This document shows, piece by piece, positions 25,343 through 34,386 of a stretch of 64,000 bases of DNA. The notes under the pieces were generated by a model that saw only the letters and a list, made by a program, of their open reading frames with translations, was not told the DNA's origin and did no database searches. Source of the stretch: Bacillota bacterium (GTDB lineage: Bacteria > Bacillota > Clostridia > Lachnospirales > Lachnospiraceae); the NCBI GenBank assembly GCA_023411555.1, contig JAEYOQ010000036.1, forward strand, positions 1 to 64,000. The letters run 5' to 3'. Position 1 is the first letter of the stretch. Every line of letters begins with the position of its first letter. Position numbers and translations under genes: made by a program.

Positions 25343-26866
25343 ATGGGTAAGGATGATGTGAACTCAGCATTCGATTTCGATGATAAAGAATTTAATGAAA
25401 ATTTTTATAGTAATATTATGATGGCCTTGGGTGAAACGAATGTTGATACGCCAAGCACTTTAGGGAAGGAAAGCTATACTTCTGAGGAGGAACAGGCGGT
25501 TACAAGGGAAGCATCTACAAGTGAACCTTTAGCAGAAAGTACCAATGAGACTTCTGTTAAGGAGAGCTCAGAGGTTGAATCGGAAATCGGTGATATGGAT
25601 GAGCTTTCCGGCGAGGTCACTTCTTATCATGAGATCTCAGAGTATGATATCGAGGAGGAATTAAATGGTATTAACGCAGATCTTGCGCGTCAGATTTGCG
25701 ATGAGCTGGAACATTCACGCACCAATGATAATCATAATGAGAAAAAACAGCGATTTATGAGAATACGTAGCGGAGTGGCTCTCGCCCTGTTATGTCTTGT
25801 CGGTTTTGTCTTTTTCCTTGGTTTCACAGATCCTGGTAATCAGCTGTTGTTTAAAATGGGTCTAAATTTGTCTGGGACGATTTGGTCTATTGGGACCGGC
25901 AGTTTCGAGGAGAATGTTCAGGCGGTTGAAGATGTGGACGTTCTTGATGAAGAGGACCTTGCATCTGATGCCGCAGAGATAGATCCTAACACAATCATTT
26001 GGCCCGATCATCCCGGCGATGGTAAGCGTGAGGAGGGAGTATATAATATACTCTTATTAGGTGAGGAAGCGATTGGTTCCGGTGACGGAAGGGGAAGAAC
26101 CGATGTTATAGTCATCGCAACCATGAATACAAAATCAAATAAATTGATGCTAACCTCACTTATGAGAGATACACTGGTTCAAATACCGGGATATAAGGAT
26201 AACAAGTTGAATTCCGCTTATGAAAGAGGTGGTCTCGAATTGATGTATGAGGTCATCGCTTTAAACTTTGACATTAAACTAGACGGATGTATCCTAGTAA
26301 ACTTTGAAAAATTTGAGAAAATCATAGATACACTCGGAGGCTTAGAGATTACCTTAACTGCAGGCGAAGCAAAATATTTGAATTCAACAAATTATATCTC
26401 CAAACCGCAGTACCGTAATGTAAGGGAAGGTAAGCAACTTTTGAATGGTAATCAGGTACTTGGCTATACTCGTGTTCGTAAGAGAGCAACCATCACCGGA
26501 AATAACAATGACTATGGTCGTACTGACAGACATCGTATCGTACTGAATGCAATCTTTGAAAAATATAAGACTAAGAGTAAGGTTGAATTGGCGAGTATGA
26601 TGATTAAGCTGCTTCCCATGATTCATACAGATATAAGCAGCAAGAACTTTGAACTATTACTGGAATCCTTTATCGAGATGGGTACGATGGAAATATCTCA
26701 GTTAAGAATTCCTGCAGACGGTACCTTTACTGATGATGTAAAGGTTCGTGGTATGGATGTACTAATTCCTGATTTACAGGAGAATGCTAAGCTTTTGAGT
26801 GACTTCATCTTCGGAGGAGAGAAAAAAAGTGATACTGAGGAAGTGGGAGCAGCACCGAAGAATTAA
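25343..26866 (+). CDS. LytR-CpsA-Psr (LCP) family protein
   Basis: A 507-residue membrane-anchored protein. Residues 1-140 are an acidic, probably disordered cytoplasmic region, 143-161 form the membrane helix, and the LCP domain lies outside (about 230-440). LCP motifs are GRGRTDVIVIATMN, TSLMRDTLVQIP, KLNSAYERGG and RVRKR...DYGRTDRHR. LCP enzymes transfer teichoic acid or polysaccharide chains from a lipid carrier to peptidoglycan. The long cytoplasmic extension is larger than in most LCP proteins. AGGAGATG-type site before ATG 25343. Confidence 0.92.
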   Translation: MGKDDVNSAFDFDDKEFNENFYSNIMMALGETNVDTPSTLGKESYTSEEEQAVTREASTSEPLAESTNETSVKESSEVESEIGDMDELSGEVTSYHEISEYDIEEELNGINADLARQICDELEHSRTNDNHNEKKQRFMRIRSGVALALLCLVGFVFFLGFTDPGNQLLFKMGLNLSGTIWSIGTGSFEENVQAVEDVDVLDEEDLASDAAEIDPNTIIWPDHPGDGKREEGVYNILLLGEEAIGSGDGRGRTDVIVIATMNTKSNKLMLTSLMRDTLVQIPGYKDNKLNSAYERGGLELMYEVIALNFDIKLDGCILVNFEKFEKIIDTLGGLEITLTAGEAKYLNSTNYISKPQYRNVREGKQLLNGNQVLGYTRVRKRATITGNNNDYGRTDRHRIVLNAIFEKYKTKSKVELASMMIKLLPMIHTDISSKNFELLLESFIEMGTMEISQLRIPADGTFTDDVKVRGMDVLIPDLQENAKLLSDFIFGGEKKSDTEEVGAAPKN

Positions 26867-26914
26867 GGCTACAGCTTCTACAAGCATTCCTAAGTAATGA
26901 GTGTTTCAAATAAG

Positions 26915-26979
26915 CTACATGAGTCAAGTGCATCAGCCACCCCTATTATTTGGTGTCTGTATGCACTTGACTCATGTAG
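26915..26979. terminator. Perfect 19-bp intergenic hairpin
   Basis: CTACATGAGTCAAGTGCAT (26915-26933) and its exact complement (26961-26979) enclose a 27-base loop with a weak inner CCACC/GGTG pairing. It follows the LCP gene by about 50 bases. No T-run follows, so simple intrinsic termination is uncertain; it may be a palindromic repeat like the one at 874-916. Confidence 0.5.
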
Positions 26980-27067
26980 AGAATCAGCTTGCCTCCATAA
27001 GTTATAAACCCGCCGATCAAGACATATAATTATCTGTCTTACATAACAATCGGAAGGTGAGAAGATC

Positions 27068-28009
27068 ATGAAGCAGGCTTGGTATACAAAGAGAAATGAG
27101 ATGAGTCGAAAGCATCGAAATCTCTCTTTTTATAATATTATTCCACTGATTTTATTGTTATTGGTGCTATTTATTACCGGCTTACAATTGAATCTTTTGT
27201 CAACCCAGCTGTTGATTAGTGATATTAAGGGCCGGGGAAACAATTACGATAGTTTCCGTGAGATGAAGCTTTCTGTGGAAAATATTAAAAAGTCACAGAA
27301 GAGAATGGACGATCTGTGCAAAAAGTACCCTTCTCTTAAAAGAGCACAGGGAGTTAACTCTATTGCCTATCTGACCTTTAACATGCTTGCAAAGGACTTT
27401 GATCTCGAGGAGGAAAAGCTGATTGATGAAACTGTTTTTATAAAGGCTATTCCTAAGCTAATACAATCATCGGGTTATCAAAAGCTTTATGGCTATTATA
27501 AAGCAGTTTTAAACGATATTCAGTATTTTCCTGTTCCGAGATTGGAGGGAGATGAGGAGGATATCTCCTATGTAGATACCTGGAATGAGCTTCGCAGATA
27601 TGGAGGCAAGCGAAGACATGAGGGGACAGATATTATGGCAATTAATAATAAACGCGGGTATTATCCTATCCTAAGCATAACGGACGGAGTAATTGAGAAG
27701 CTGGGATGGCTGGAGCAGGGAGGATATAGGGTAGGAATACGTTCTCCTTCTGGTGGTTATTTTTATTATGCCCATCTTTCCAGTTATGCGGATGGAATAA
27801 AAAAAGGGGATAAAGTCATAGCAGGTCAGCTCTTGGGCTTTATGGGGGACAGTGGCTATGGCAAGGAAGGTACCGTTGGTCAATTCGAGGTACACCTTCA
27901 CCTTGGAATATACGTAGACACCGAATCCAAAGAATTGAGTGTAAATCCTTATCATATATTGCAATTGTTGGAGTCTAGAAGGCTGTCGTGTCCGAAAATG
28001 GAGGATTAG
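27068..28009 (+). CDS. M23 family metallopeptidase, membrane-anchored
   Basis: A 313-residue protein with a basic N-terminus, a membrane anchor (about 24-47) and a C-terminal M23 (LytM-like) domain. The zinc ligands are visible in RRHEGTDIM (H and D) and in FEVHLHLGIY (HxH). M23 enzymes cut peptide bridges in peptidoglycan. The middle region (50-165) is helical and not assigned. In a spore former a role in cell-wall remodelling or engulfment is possible, but nothing here decides it. GGAAGGTGAG lies just before ATG 27068. Confidence 0.88.
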   Translation: MKQAWYTKRNEMSRKHRNLSFYNIIPLILLLLVLFITGLQLNLLSTQLLISDIKGRGNNYDSFREMKLSVENIKKSQKRMDDLCKKYPSLKRAQGVNSIAYLTFNMLAKDFDLEEEKLIDETVFIKAIPKLIQSSGYQKLYGYYKAVLNDIQYFPVPRLEGDEEDISYVDTWNELRRYGGKRRHEGTDIMAINNKRGYYPILSITDGVIEKLGWLEQGGYRVGIRSPSGGYFYYAHLSSYADGIKKGDKVIAGQLLGFMGDSGYGKEGTVGQFEVHLHLGIYVDTESKELSVNPYHILQLLESRRLSCPKMED

Positions 28010-28046
28010 AGGCTGTAACTTTATAATGGCTTAAGAATAAATAGCT

Positions 28047-28075
28047 TTCATATTTATGGATGGATGTGGTATACT
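28047..28075 (+). promoter_or_regulatory. Possible promoter of iscS-thiI
   Basis: TTCATA (28047-28052) and TATACT (28070-28075) with a 17-base spacer, upstream of a hairpin-rich 170-base leader. Confidence 0.45.
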
Positions 28076-28084
28076 AGTAACCAT

Positions 28085-28206
28085 AGTGTGAATTATTGAA
28101 AAGAATAATTCACACTCCCAAGTTTGTGCCTGCGTCTTCCTCGGCACAAACTAACACAAAGGACAGGCATGTTAAGTTAGTGTGAAAATAAAAGCAATTT
28201 CACACT
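28085..28206 (+). repeat. Three-hairpin element with TGCCTGCGTCTTC, copy 2
   Basis: Hairpin 1 is AGTGTGAATTATT / AATAATTCACACT (28085-28116), hairpin 2 AGTTTGTGCC / GGCACAAACT (28121-28152) with TGCGTCTTC in its loop, and hairpin 3 AGTGTGAAA / TTTCACACT (28179-28206). The 13-mer TGCCTGCGTCTTC (28127-28139) is shared with the ruvA leader at 5378-5390, where the flanking stem is AAGTGTACAA / TTGTACACTT. Stems differ in sequence but keep pairing. Confidence 0.55.
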
Positions 28207-28246
28207 GAGAATTGACGTAACGATATCTTAAGGATGGAATAGATAC

Positions 28247-29437
28247 ATGGAAATATATTTAGATAATTCAGCAACTACAAAAGTAACGGATGGTGTTCGA
28301 GATAAGCTGGTAAAGGCCTTGTACGAGGATTATGGCAATCCTTCTTCGCTACACCGTCTTGGGATAAAGGCAGAGCAGTATATGAAGGAAGCGGCGTCCA
28401 TCCTAGCTACTAATCTTAAGGTGGAGCCGAAGGAGATTTTGTTCACATCAGGGGGTACCGAAGCAAACAACCTAGCCTTGATCGGTACTGCATTAGCGAA
28501 TAAGCGTCGTGGTAATCATATTATAACAACAAGAATAGAGCATCCATCCATACATCAGCCTTTAGTACATCTGGAGGAAATGGGGTTTGAGATAAGCTTT
28601 GCACCGGTAGATGCCGCGGGAAAGCTGATAAAAGAGCAATTATACGAGTTGATAAAAGAGAATACTCTGATAGTATCCTTGATGTACGTGAATAATGAAA
28701 TCGGAGCAGTTCAAGAGATCACCGAGCTTACGAAGGAGCTAAAAAATAGAAAAAAAGACCTGATTATCCATGTGGATGCTGTGCAGGCCTTTGGTAAATA
28801 CCGTATTTATCCAAAACGGGAGGGAATCGATCTTCTGTCTATAAGTGGCCATAAGATTCACGGTCCAAAGGGGATCGGTGCATTATATGTTAGTAGTAAT
28901 GTGAAGATTAATCCTGTTGTGTTTGGTGGTGGACACCAAAGGGGACTCCGCTCAGGAACGGAGAATGTACCTGGAATTGCAGGCTTGGGACAGGCTGTCG
29001 CTGAGTTGTACGAGAATTTTGATGAGAAAATAGAGCGCATGTACTATCTGAAACAGAAATTCTTAAGGGCTATCAATGAGCTTGATGATGTCACCATTAA
29101 TGGAATAACCATGGAATGTGTGCCTGATTTCGATATAGAGCAGCTAAAGAAAACCGCTCCGCATATCATGAGTGTATCTTTTCGAGGAGTACGCAGTGAA
29201 GTGTTTCTACATGCCTTGGAAGATAGGGGAATCTATGTATCCTCAGGCTCAGCCTGCAGCTCTCATCATCCAACGCCTAGCGTTACCTTAACAGCCATAG
29301 GGCTGCCGAAGGAGCTTATGGATTCCACGCTTCGTTTCTCTATGTCAAGTATGACAACAGAGGAAGAAATCGATTATACGTTGGAGCAGATTAAGGATTT
29401 GTTACCGAATTTAAGAAGATATACCCGTAAAAGATAG
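28247..29437 (+). CDS. Cysteine desulfurase, ThiI partner (IscS/NifS family)
   Basis: A 396-residue PLP enzyme that takes sulfur from L-cysteine as a bound persulfide. MEIYLDNSATTKV is the usual N-terminus, the PLP lysine lies in SGHKIHGPKGIGALYV, and the persulfide cysteine in SSGSACSSHHPTPSV. GGHQRGLRSGTENVPG is also conserved. thiI follows after 94 bases, which points to sulfur delivery for 4-thiouridine in tRNA (and perhaps thiamine). A second desulfurase is encoded at 41377. Confidence 0.95.
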   Translation: MEIYLDNSATTKVTDGVRDKLVKALYEDYGNPSSLHRLGIKAEQYMKEAASILATNLKVEPKEILFTSGGTEANNLALIGTALANKRRGNHIITTRIEHPSIHQPLVHLEEMGFEISFAPVDAAGKLIKEQLYELIKENTLIVSLMYVNNEIGAVQEITELTKELKNRKKDLIIHVDAVQAFGKYRIYPKREGIDLLSISGHKIHGPKGIGALYVSSNVKINPVVFGGGHQRGLRSGTENVPGIAGLGQAVAELYENFDEKIERMYYLKQKFLRAINELDDVTINGITMECVPDFDIEQLKKTAPHIMSVSFRGVRSEVFLHALEDRGIYVSSGSACSSHHPTPSVTLTAIGLPKELMDSTLRFSMSSMTTEEEIDYTLEQIKDLLPNLRRYTRKR

Positions 29438-29531
29438 ACTTGCGAGATAATTTGACCATAGATAGTAGTTTGATATTGATAATCACAAGATACCATATGA
29501 GATAGCGTGTGTACACGTGGATGGAGGAAAG

Positions 29532-30707
29532 ATGTTTAGAGCATTTTTAATAAAATATGCAGAAATTGGTTTAAAGGGAAACAATCGTTACATTTTCGAA
29601 AATGCCCTTCGGGATCGAATCAAGGATGCCCTCAGTGGTTTGGGCGAGTTTGAAGTTAGCAAGGAACAGGGAAGAATATTCGTAGAATGTCCCGCAGAAT
29701 ATGATTATGATGAGACTGTAGCAGCATTACAGAAGGTATTTGGTATATCGTCTATCTGCCCGGTTGAGGTGATTGAGAGCTCTGAGTGGGAGATACTGAC
29801 CAAGGGGGTTGGCGATTATGTGGAAAGAATGTATCCGGACCGTAACTTTACCTTTAAGGTTGAGGCAAAGCGTGCGGATAAAAATTACCCTTATACCTCA
29901 CCAGAGATATGTATTGAGATGGGAGCTTATTTATTAAGACGTTTTCCTGAATTAAAGGTCGATGTTCACGAGCCTTCTATTCGAGTAACAGTCGAGGTAA
30001 GAACCAAATCCTATGTATATTCGATTATTATACCGGGTCTGGGAGGTATGCCGGTCGGCTGCAATGGTAAGGCGATGTTATTATTATCCGGAGGTATTGA
30101 CAGTCCGGTAGCAGGATATATGCTCTCTAAGAGAGGGGTATCTCTGGCGGCGACCTATTTTCATGCACCGCCGTATACCAGTGATCGTGCGAAGCAGAAG
30201 GTAGTTGATTTAGCACAAAAGGTAGCAAAGTATACCGGCTCGATGAAGCTCTTCGTAGTGAACTTCACAGATATTCAGCTCTATATCTATGATCAGTGTC
30301 CTCACGAGGAACTGACTATTATTATGAGAAGATATATGATGAAGATTGCAGAAAAGTTGGCTGAGCAGGAGGGATGTCTCGGATTGATTACAGGTGAGAG
30401 TCTTGGTCAGGTTGCGAGTCAGACAATGCAAAGCTTAGCAGCCACCAATGAAGTATGCGATATGCCTGTATACCGTCCTTTAATTGCCTTTGATAAGAAG
30501 GATATCGTAGAGATTGCTAAGGAGATTGATACCTTTGAGACCTCCATACAACCCTTTGAGGATTGTTGTACTATCTTTGTGGCGAAGCATCCTGTTACGA
30601 AACCAAGTATCAAGGTAATAAGAAGATCAGAAGAAAAACTGGAAGAGAAGATTAACGAGATGATAGAGACAGCACTGAATACCGTTGAGGTAATTGAGGT
30701 TAAATAG
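29532..30707 (+). CDS. thiI: tRNA 4-thiouridine synthase ThiI
   Basis: A 391-residue enzyme that adenylates and thiolates U8 of tRNA. An N-terminal ferredoxin-like region and THUMP domain (about 60-165) precede the PP-loop ATPase with LLLSGGIDSPVAGYM. EDCCTIFVAKHP near the C-terminus holds the conserved cysteine region. The rhodanese domain of the E. coli enzyme is absent, as usual in Firmicutes, so sulfur probably comes straight from the adjacent desulfurase. ATG 29532 with GGAGG at 29523-29527 is chosen over GTG 29517. Confidence 0.96.
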   Translation: MFRAFLIKYAEIGLKGNNRYIFENALRDRIKDALSGLGEFEVSKEQGRIFVECPAEYDYDETVAALQKVFGISSICPVEVIESSEWEILTKGVGDYVERMYPDRNFTFKVEAKRADKNYPYTSPEICIEMGAYLLRRFPELKVDVHEPSIRVTVEVRTKSYVYSIIIPGLGGMPVGCNGKAMLLLSGGIDSPVAGYMLSKRGVSLAATYFHAPPYTSDRAKQKVVDLAQKVAKYTGSMKLFVVNFTDIQLYIYDQCPHEELTIIMRRYMMKIAEKLAEQEGCLGLITGESLGQVASQTMQSLAATNEVCDMPVYRPLIAFDKKDIVEIAKEIDTFETSIQPFEDCCTIFVAKHPVTKPSIKVIRRSEEKLEEKINEMIETALNTVEVIEVK

Positions 30708-30717
30708 AAATATGAAA

Positions 30718-30750
30718 AGAGGTTGTCTGCAAAGACAACCTCTATCGAAA
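30718..30750. terminator. Terminator between thiI and the HPr-like gene
   Basis: AGAGGTTGTC / GACAACCTCT is a perfect 10-bp stem around TGCAAA, with T-rich sequence on both sides (CTTTTC read on minus, CTTTTTT on plus). It probably serves both convergent genes. Confidence 0.8.
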
Positions 30751-30755
30751 CTTTT

Positions 30756-30983
30756 TTATTCAACAATGTAAGGCTTTAATGTAGCAAGGATGCTATCATC
30801 CTCACTATGAATATTTAAATCAATATTCTTTGATAAGTCAAGGCTGAAAATACCCATAATGGATTTTGCATCTATAACGTATCTACCGGAAACCAAGTCA
30901 AAATCAGTATCAAATTTTGTTACGTCATTTACGAAAGCTTTAACCTTATCAATTGAATTTAAAGAAATCTTTACTGTCTTCAT
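30756..30983 (-). CDS. HPr-like protein lacking the phosphorylated histidine
   Basis: A 75-residue protein with the HPr fold pattern: an N-terminal strand MKTVKISL, a helix KVKAFVNDV, then GRYVIDAKSIMGIFSLDLSKNIDL, which matches the second half of PTS HPr. The active-site GLHARPA is missing; the segment reads NSIDKVKAFV with no histidine. It cannot accept phosphate from enzyme I in the usual way. It may be a structural or regulatory HPr relative. AAAGGAGGG precedes the start on the minus strand. Confidence 0.75.
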   Translation of the reverse strand: MKTVKISLNSIDKVKAFVNDVTKFDTDFDLVSGRYVIDAKSIMGIFSLDLSKNIDLNIHSEDDSILATLKPYIVE

Positions 30984-31133
30984 CAATAACCCTCCTTTAT
31001 TCGGTATATGTATATACTATAATTTACCTAATTAAAAGTCAATATACAAAGTACATAAAAAATGAAGCAGAAACTTGTATACGTGAACATACTAAAAATA
31101 CGAATATTTACTGTTTAGAAAGGACATAAGTGA

Positions 31134-32543
31134 ATGAAAAAAACAGCGGCATTTTTAAGTCTTGGCTGTAAGGTTAATTCTTACGAGACAGAGGCTATGC
31201 GTACAATGTTTGAAGCCGCCGGCTATGATATTGTAGATTTTAAAGACGTTGCGGATGTTTATGTAGTTAACACCTGCACCGTTACAAATATTGCGGATCG
31301 CAAATCTCGCCAGATGCTGCATCAAGCGAAGAAAAGGAACCCTCAGGCGATTATCGCCGCAGTTGGATGCTATGTTCAGGCAGCTGAGGAGGTTCTCCTT
31401 GCAGACAGTGCGGTAGATCTGGTCATAGGAAATAATAAAAAGTCTGACATCGTCACCATGGTAGAGAGATGTCAAAAGACCAATGAAAAAGAAGAATTAG
31501 TGGTAGACATCAATGCAGAGAGGGATTACGAGGAGCTTAATGTTATTACCACGATGGATAAGACAAGAGCATTTATCAAAATCCAGGATGGCTGCAATCG
31601 ATTTTGCTCCTATTGCATCATTCCCTATGTTCGTGGTAGGGTAAGAAGCAGAAATGAAGAGGATATTATTACAGAGATTACGGAGCTTTCAAAAAAGGGA
31701 TACAAGGAAGTTGTATTGACAGGAATTCACATCTCTTCTTATGGCTCGGATCTACTGAAGAAGGCGGCTATTGCGGATGAGCAGCCACAAGAGAAAGAAA
31801 CTGAGATTAATGTTGGAGTCCAAGATACGGAGGTATATGACAGCCTAAGTCGTGAGATGCCTTTAGCAAGGCTGATCGTTAAAATTAGTGAAGTAAATGG
31901 TATTGAGAGAATCCGCTTAGGATCTCTGGAGCCTAGAATTATCTCTGAGGAATTTGTAAAGGTAATTGCTTCGGTAAGACAATTCTGTCCCCATTTTCAT
32001 CTATCCTTACAGAGTGGCAGTGACAGTGTTCTAAAGCGTATGAACCGCCAATATAGCTCGACAGAGTATTATGATAGAGTACAGCTGATTCGCAAGTATT
32101 TTGAGCTACCCTCCTTCACTACAGATGTGATAGTAGGCTTTCCGGGAGAGACACAGGAGGAATTCGACCAGACAATGGAATTCGTAAGAAAGGTTGGCTT
32201 CTCCCATATACATGTATTCAAGTATTCTAAGAGGGCCGGTACGAAAGCGGCAGTGATGCAGAACCAGATACCGGAGGAGGTCAAAACCTTAAGGAGCGAT
32301 CAATTGATTGTTTTCGCAAATTTGATGACAAAGGAATATCTGGCACAATTCTTGGGCAGAATAGAGAAAGTTCTATTTGAAGAAACAGTAGAGATTGATG
32401 GTAAACAATATCAGGTGGGTCATAATGAACGATATCTTAAGCTGGCAGTAGAACAGGAGAGGGATTTGTCTAACCAAGTGTTAGATGTAAGAGTCTCGGG
32501 TCCATTAACAGAAGAAATACTCCTTTGTGAAATAACTAATTGA
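31134..32543 (+). CDS. mtaB: tRNA-t6A37 methylthiotransferase MtaB
   Basis: A 469-residue radical-SAM enzyme that turns t6A37 into ms2t6A37 in tRNAs reading ANN codons. The N-terminal UPF0004 domain has cysteines in LGCKVNSYE, NTCTVT and GCYVQ for one iron-sulfur cluster; the radical-SAM cluster motif is CNRFCSYC (about 158-165). A C-terminal TRAM-like domain follows. Compared with other MtaB proteins there appears to be an acidic insertion around residues 215-245. AGAAAGGACATAAGTG precedes ATG 31134. Confidence 0.94.
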   Translation: MKKTAAFLSLGCKVNSYETEAMRTMFEAAGYDIVDFKDVADVYVVNTCTVTNIADRKSRQMLHQAKKRNPQAIIAAVGCYVQAAEEVLLADSAVDLVIGNNKKSDIVTMVERCQKTNEKEELVVDINAERDYEELNVITTMDKTRAFIKIQDGCNRFCSYCIIPYVRGRVRSRNEEDIITEITELSKKGYKEVVLTGIHISSYGSDLLKKAAIADEQPQEKETEINVGVQDTEVYDSLSREMPLARLIVKISEVNGIERIRLGSLEPRIISEEFVKVIASVRQFCPHFHLSLQSGSDSVLKRMNRQYSSTEYYDRVQLIRKYFELPSFTTDVIVGFPGETQEEFDQTMEFVRKVGFSHIHVFKYSKRAGTKAAVMQNQIPEEVKTLRSDQLIVFANLMTKEYLAQFLGRIEKVLFEETVEIDGKQYQVGHNERYLKLAVEQERDLSNQVLDVRVSGPLTEEILLCEITN

Positions 32544-32642
32544 ATTTTTTACCTAAATATATTAATATATATCATATATAGTTTGCGCGGGATCGAAGCT
32601 GTAGGTGATAGGCTATGATAATGTTGAGAAGGAAGTGATTCA

Positions 32643-32912
32643 ATGCAAAAATTAAACAATACGCAGTACTTTAGAGTACAAAAGGATACGGAAATCATTG
32701 TGAGTGATGTCATTCGTACGGTATATTCAGCCCTTACAGAGAAAGGGTATAATCCAGTAAATCAAATTGTTGGGTATGTTATGTCTGGAGATCCGACCTA
32801 CATAACGAGCCATAAGGGTGCTCGAAGCTTGATTATGAAGGTGGAGCGCGACGAAATTATAGAAGAGTTGTTGCGTTTTTACATTGATAATGAACTCGAC
32901 AAGGCAAAATAG
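32643..32912 (+). CDS. IreB family regulatory phosphoprotein (UPF0297)
   Basis: An 89-residue UPF0297/YrzL protein. FRVQKDTEIIVSDVIRTVYSALTEKGYNPVNQIVGYVMSGDP is very characteristic. The Enterococcus member IreB is a substrate of a PASTA kinase and lowers cephalosporin resistance; that role is not shown here. It is the first of the conserved trio IreB-RuvX-DUF1292. Confidence 0.95.
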   Translation: MQKLNNTQYFRVQKDTEIIVSDVIRTVYSALTEKGYNPVNQIVGYVMSGDPTYITSHKGARSLIMKVERDEIIEELLRFYIDNELDKAK

Positions 32913-33032
32913 CTGGAATAGACAGTTTTACATGCCCCGACTGATGGAATATGATATCAATGCTATAACTGTCAGTCGATATAGACTATCCTTGATAGTA
33001 TATCGTTGTCATCTATAGCATAGGAGGTATGA

Positions 33033-33488
33033 ATGAAGAGAATAATGGGGCTAGATTATGGCTCTGTGACGGTAGGGGTGGCTATTAGCGATCCACTCGG
33101 ATTGACCGCACAAGGTATTGAAGTAATCCGAAGAAAGCAAGAGAATAAGTTGCGGCAAACCCTCGCACGAATTGAAGAATTAATTGCAGAATACGAGATT
33201 GGAATGATTGTCTTAGGGTTTCCTAAGCATCTGAATAATACAGTTGGGGATCGGGCACTAAAATCGGAGGAATTTGCCGAGAAGCTACGGCAAAGAACTG
33301 GTCTTGAGGTCTTACTTTGGGATGAGAGACTAACAACAGTGGCTGCACACCAGGTACTTGACCAAGGCGGCTTAAGCTATAAGGAAAAGGCATTGGTGGT
33401 AGACAAATTAGCAGCAGTATTAATATTGCAGGGATATTTGGATAGACTGCAGTTTATGAAGAAAGAAGAGAATAATAATGAGCAATAG
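33033..33488 (+). CDS. ruvX: RuvX/YqgF family RNase H-like nuclease
   Basis: A 151-residue protein of the YqgF family, predicted Holliday junction resolvase or pre-16S rRNA nuclease. The first acidic residue is in MGLDYGSVTVGVA, with GFPKHLNNT and WDERLTTVAA completing the RNase H-like site. AGGAGG precedes ATG 33033. Its last codons overlap the start of the DUF1292 gene by 11 bases, which indicates translational coupling. Confidence 0.94.
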   Translation: MKRIMGLDYGSVTVGVAISDPLGLTAQGIEVIRRKQENKLRQTLARIEELIAEYEIGMIVLGFPKHLNNTVGDRALKSEEFAEKLRQRTGLEVLLWDERLTTVAAHQVLDQGGLSYKEKALVVDKLAAVLILQGYLDRLQFMKKEENNNEQ

Positions 33489-33750
33489 ACCTGATGAAAT
33501 AACCTTCATCACAGAAGATGGTGAAGAGGTAGTTTTTCAAGTATTGGAACAGACGAGACTAGGTGGAACGGATTATCTTTTGGTCAGTACAATTACTGAG
33601 GATGACGAAGAAGCCGAAGCTCTTATATTAAAGGATATATCAAGTGAAACCGATGAAGAGGCGGTTTATGATATAGTAGAGGATGAGCAGGAGCTACAGT
33701 CAGTTGCTGCAATTTTCAAAGAGTTATTAGATGATATAGAATTGTATTAA
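33478..33750 (+). CDS. DUF1292 protein (YrzB-like)
   Basis: A 90-residue acidic protein of the DUF1292/YrzB family, with the pattern ITFITEDGEEVVFQVLEQT and LLVSTI...EALILKD. Function unknown. The start overlaps ruvX by 11 bases in a different frame. Third member of the conserved IreB-RuvX-DUF1292 trio. Confidence 0.92.
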   Translation: MSNRPDEITFITEDGEEVVFQVLEQTRLGGTDYLLVSTITEDDEEAEALILKDISSETDEEAVYDIVEDEQELQSVAAIFKELLDDIELY

Positions 33751-33856
33751 TTCATGATAAGAGGAATTGAGATGTCAATTCAGCTATCAAAAGTTAATTA
33801 ATATATACACGATATTAAATGCATAAAGATATGATTAGATGAAAATAGGTGATGAT

Positions 33857-34321
33857 ATGCCTGAAAATCAGGAACAGTTTAAGAGTTTATTGAAGCAGAA
33901 CGGACTAAAGGTAACTACTCAGAGAGTTGCAATTTTAGAGGTTCTAAATTGCAGACCGGGAATGCACCTGACTGCAGAAGAGATTTATGACTACGTCAAA
34001 GAGCAATTTCCCGATATCGGTATTGCTACTGTTTACCGTACGATTCAAGTATTATCAGAGTTAAATCTAATAGATAAATTAAATCTAGATGATGGTTATG
34101 TACGCTATGAGATTAGCAGAGGAAGGGATGAAGAGTCTTCCCACCATCACCATCACTTAATATGCCTTGATTGCGGGAATGTATTTGCATTTCAGGATGA
34201 TTTACTGGAGACCTTAGAAGACCGGATTATGGCGACCATGGGATTTCGCGTGGTGGATCATGAGGTTAAGCTATATGGTCATTGTAAAGCATGTGAGGAA
34301 AATAAATCTATTAGTATCTAG
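33857..34321 (+). CDS. Fur family transcriptional regulator
   Basis: A 154-residue metal-responsive repressor. The N-terminal winged helix includes LKVTTQRVAILEVL and GIATVYRTIQVLSE. The metal-binding C-terminal part has a striking HHHHH run followed by CLDCG and, near the end, HCKACEE, giving two CxxC pairs for structural zinc. Fur, PerR and Zur cannot be told apart safely from this. AGGTGATG directly precedes ATG 33857; an in-frame ATG at 33839 has no site. It is a candidate for binding the Fur-like box at 401-419. Confidence 0.9.
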   Translation: MPENQEQFKSLLKQNGLKVTTQRVAILEVLNCRPGMHLTAEEIYDYVKEQFPDIGIATVYRTIQVLSELNLIDKLNLDDGYVRYEISRGRDEESSHHHHHLICLDCGNVFAFQDDLLETLEDRIMATMGFRVVDHEVKLYGHCKACEENKSISI

Positions 34322-34386
34322 TCAATTATCGAATGCACTTAGTAAATGGAAAAAGAAAGTACATAAACCATTGGAGGTGCAATTAT

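Noticed and set aside
34333..34386. Longer RNase J start at ATG 34333
   Set aside because: No ribosome binding site there; GGAGG at 34373-34377 and the family N-terminus fit TTG 34387.
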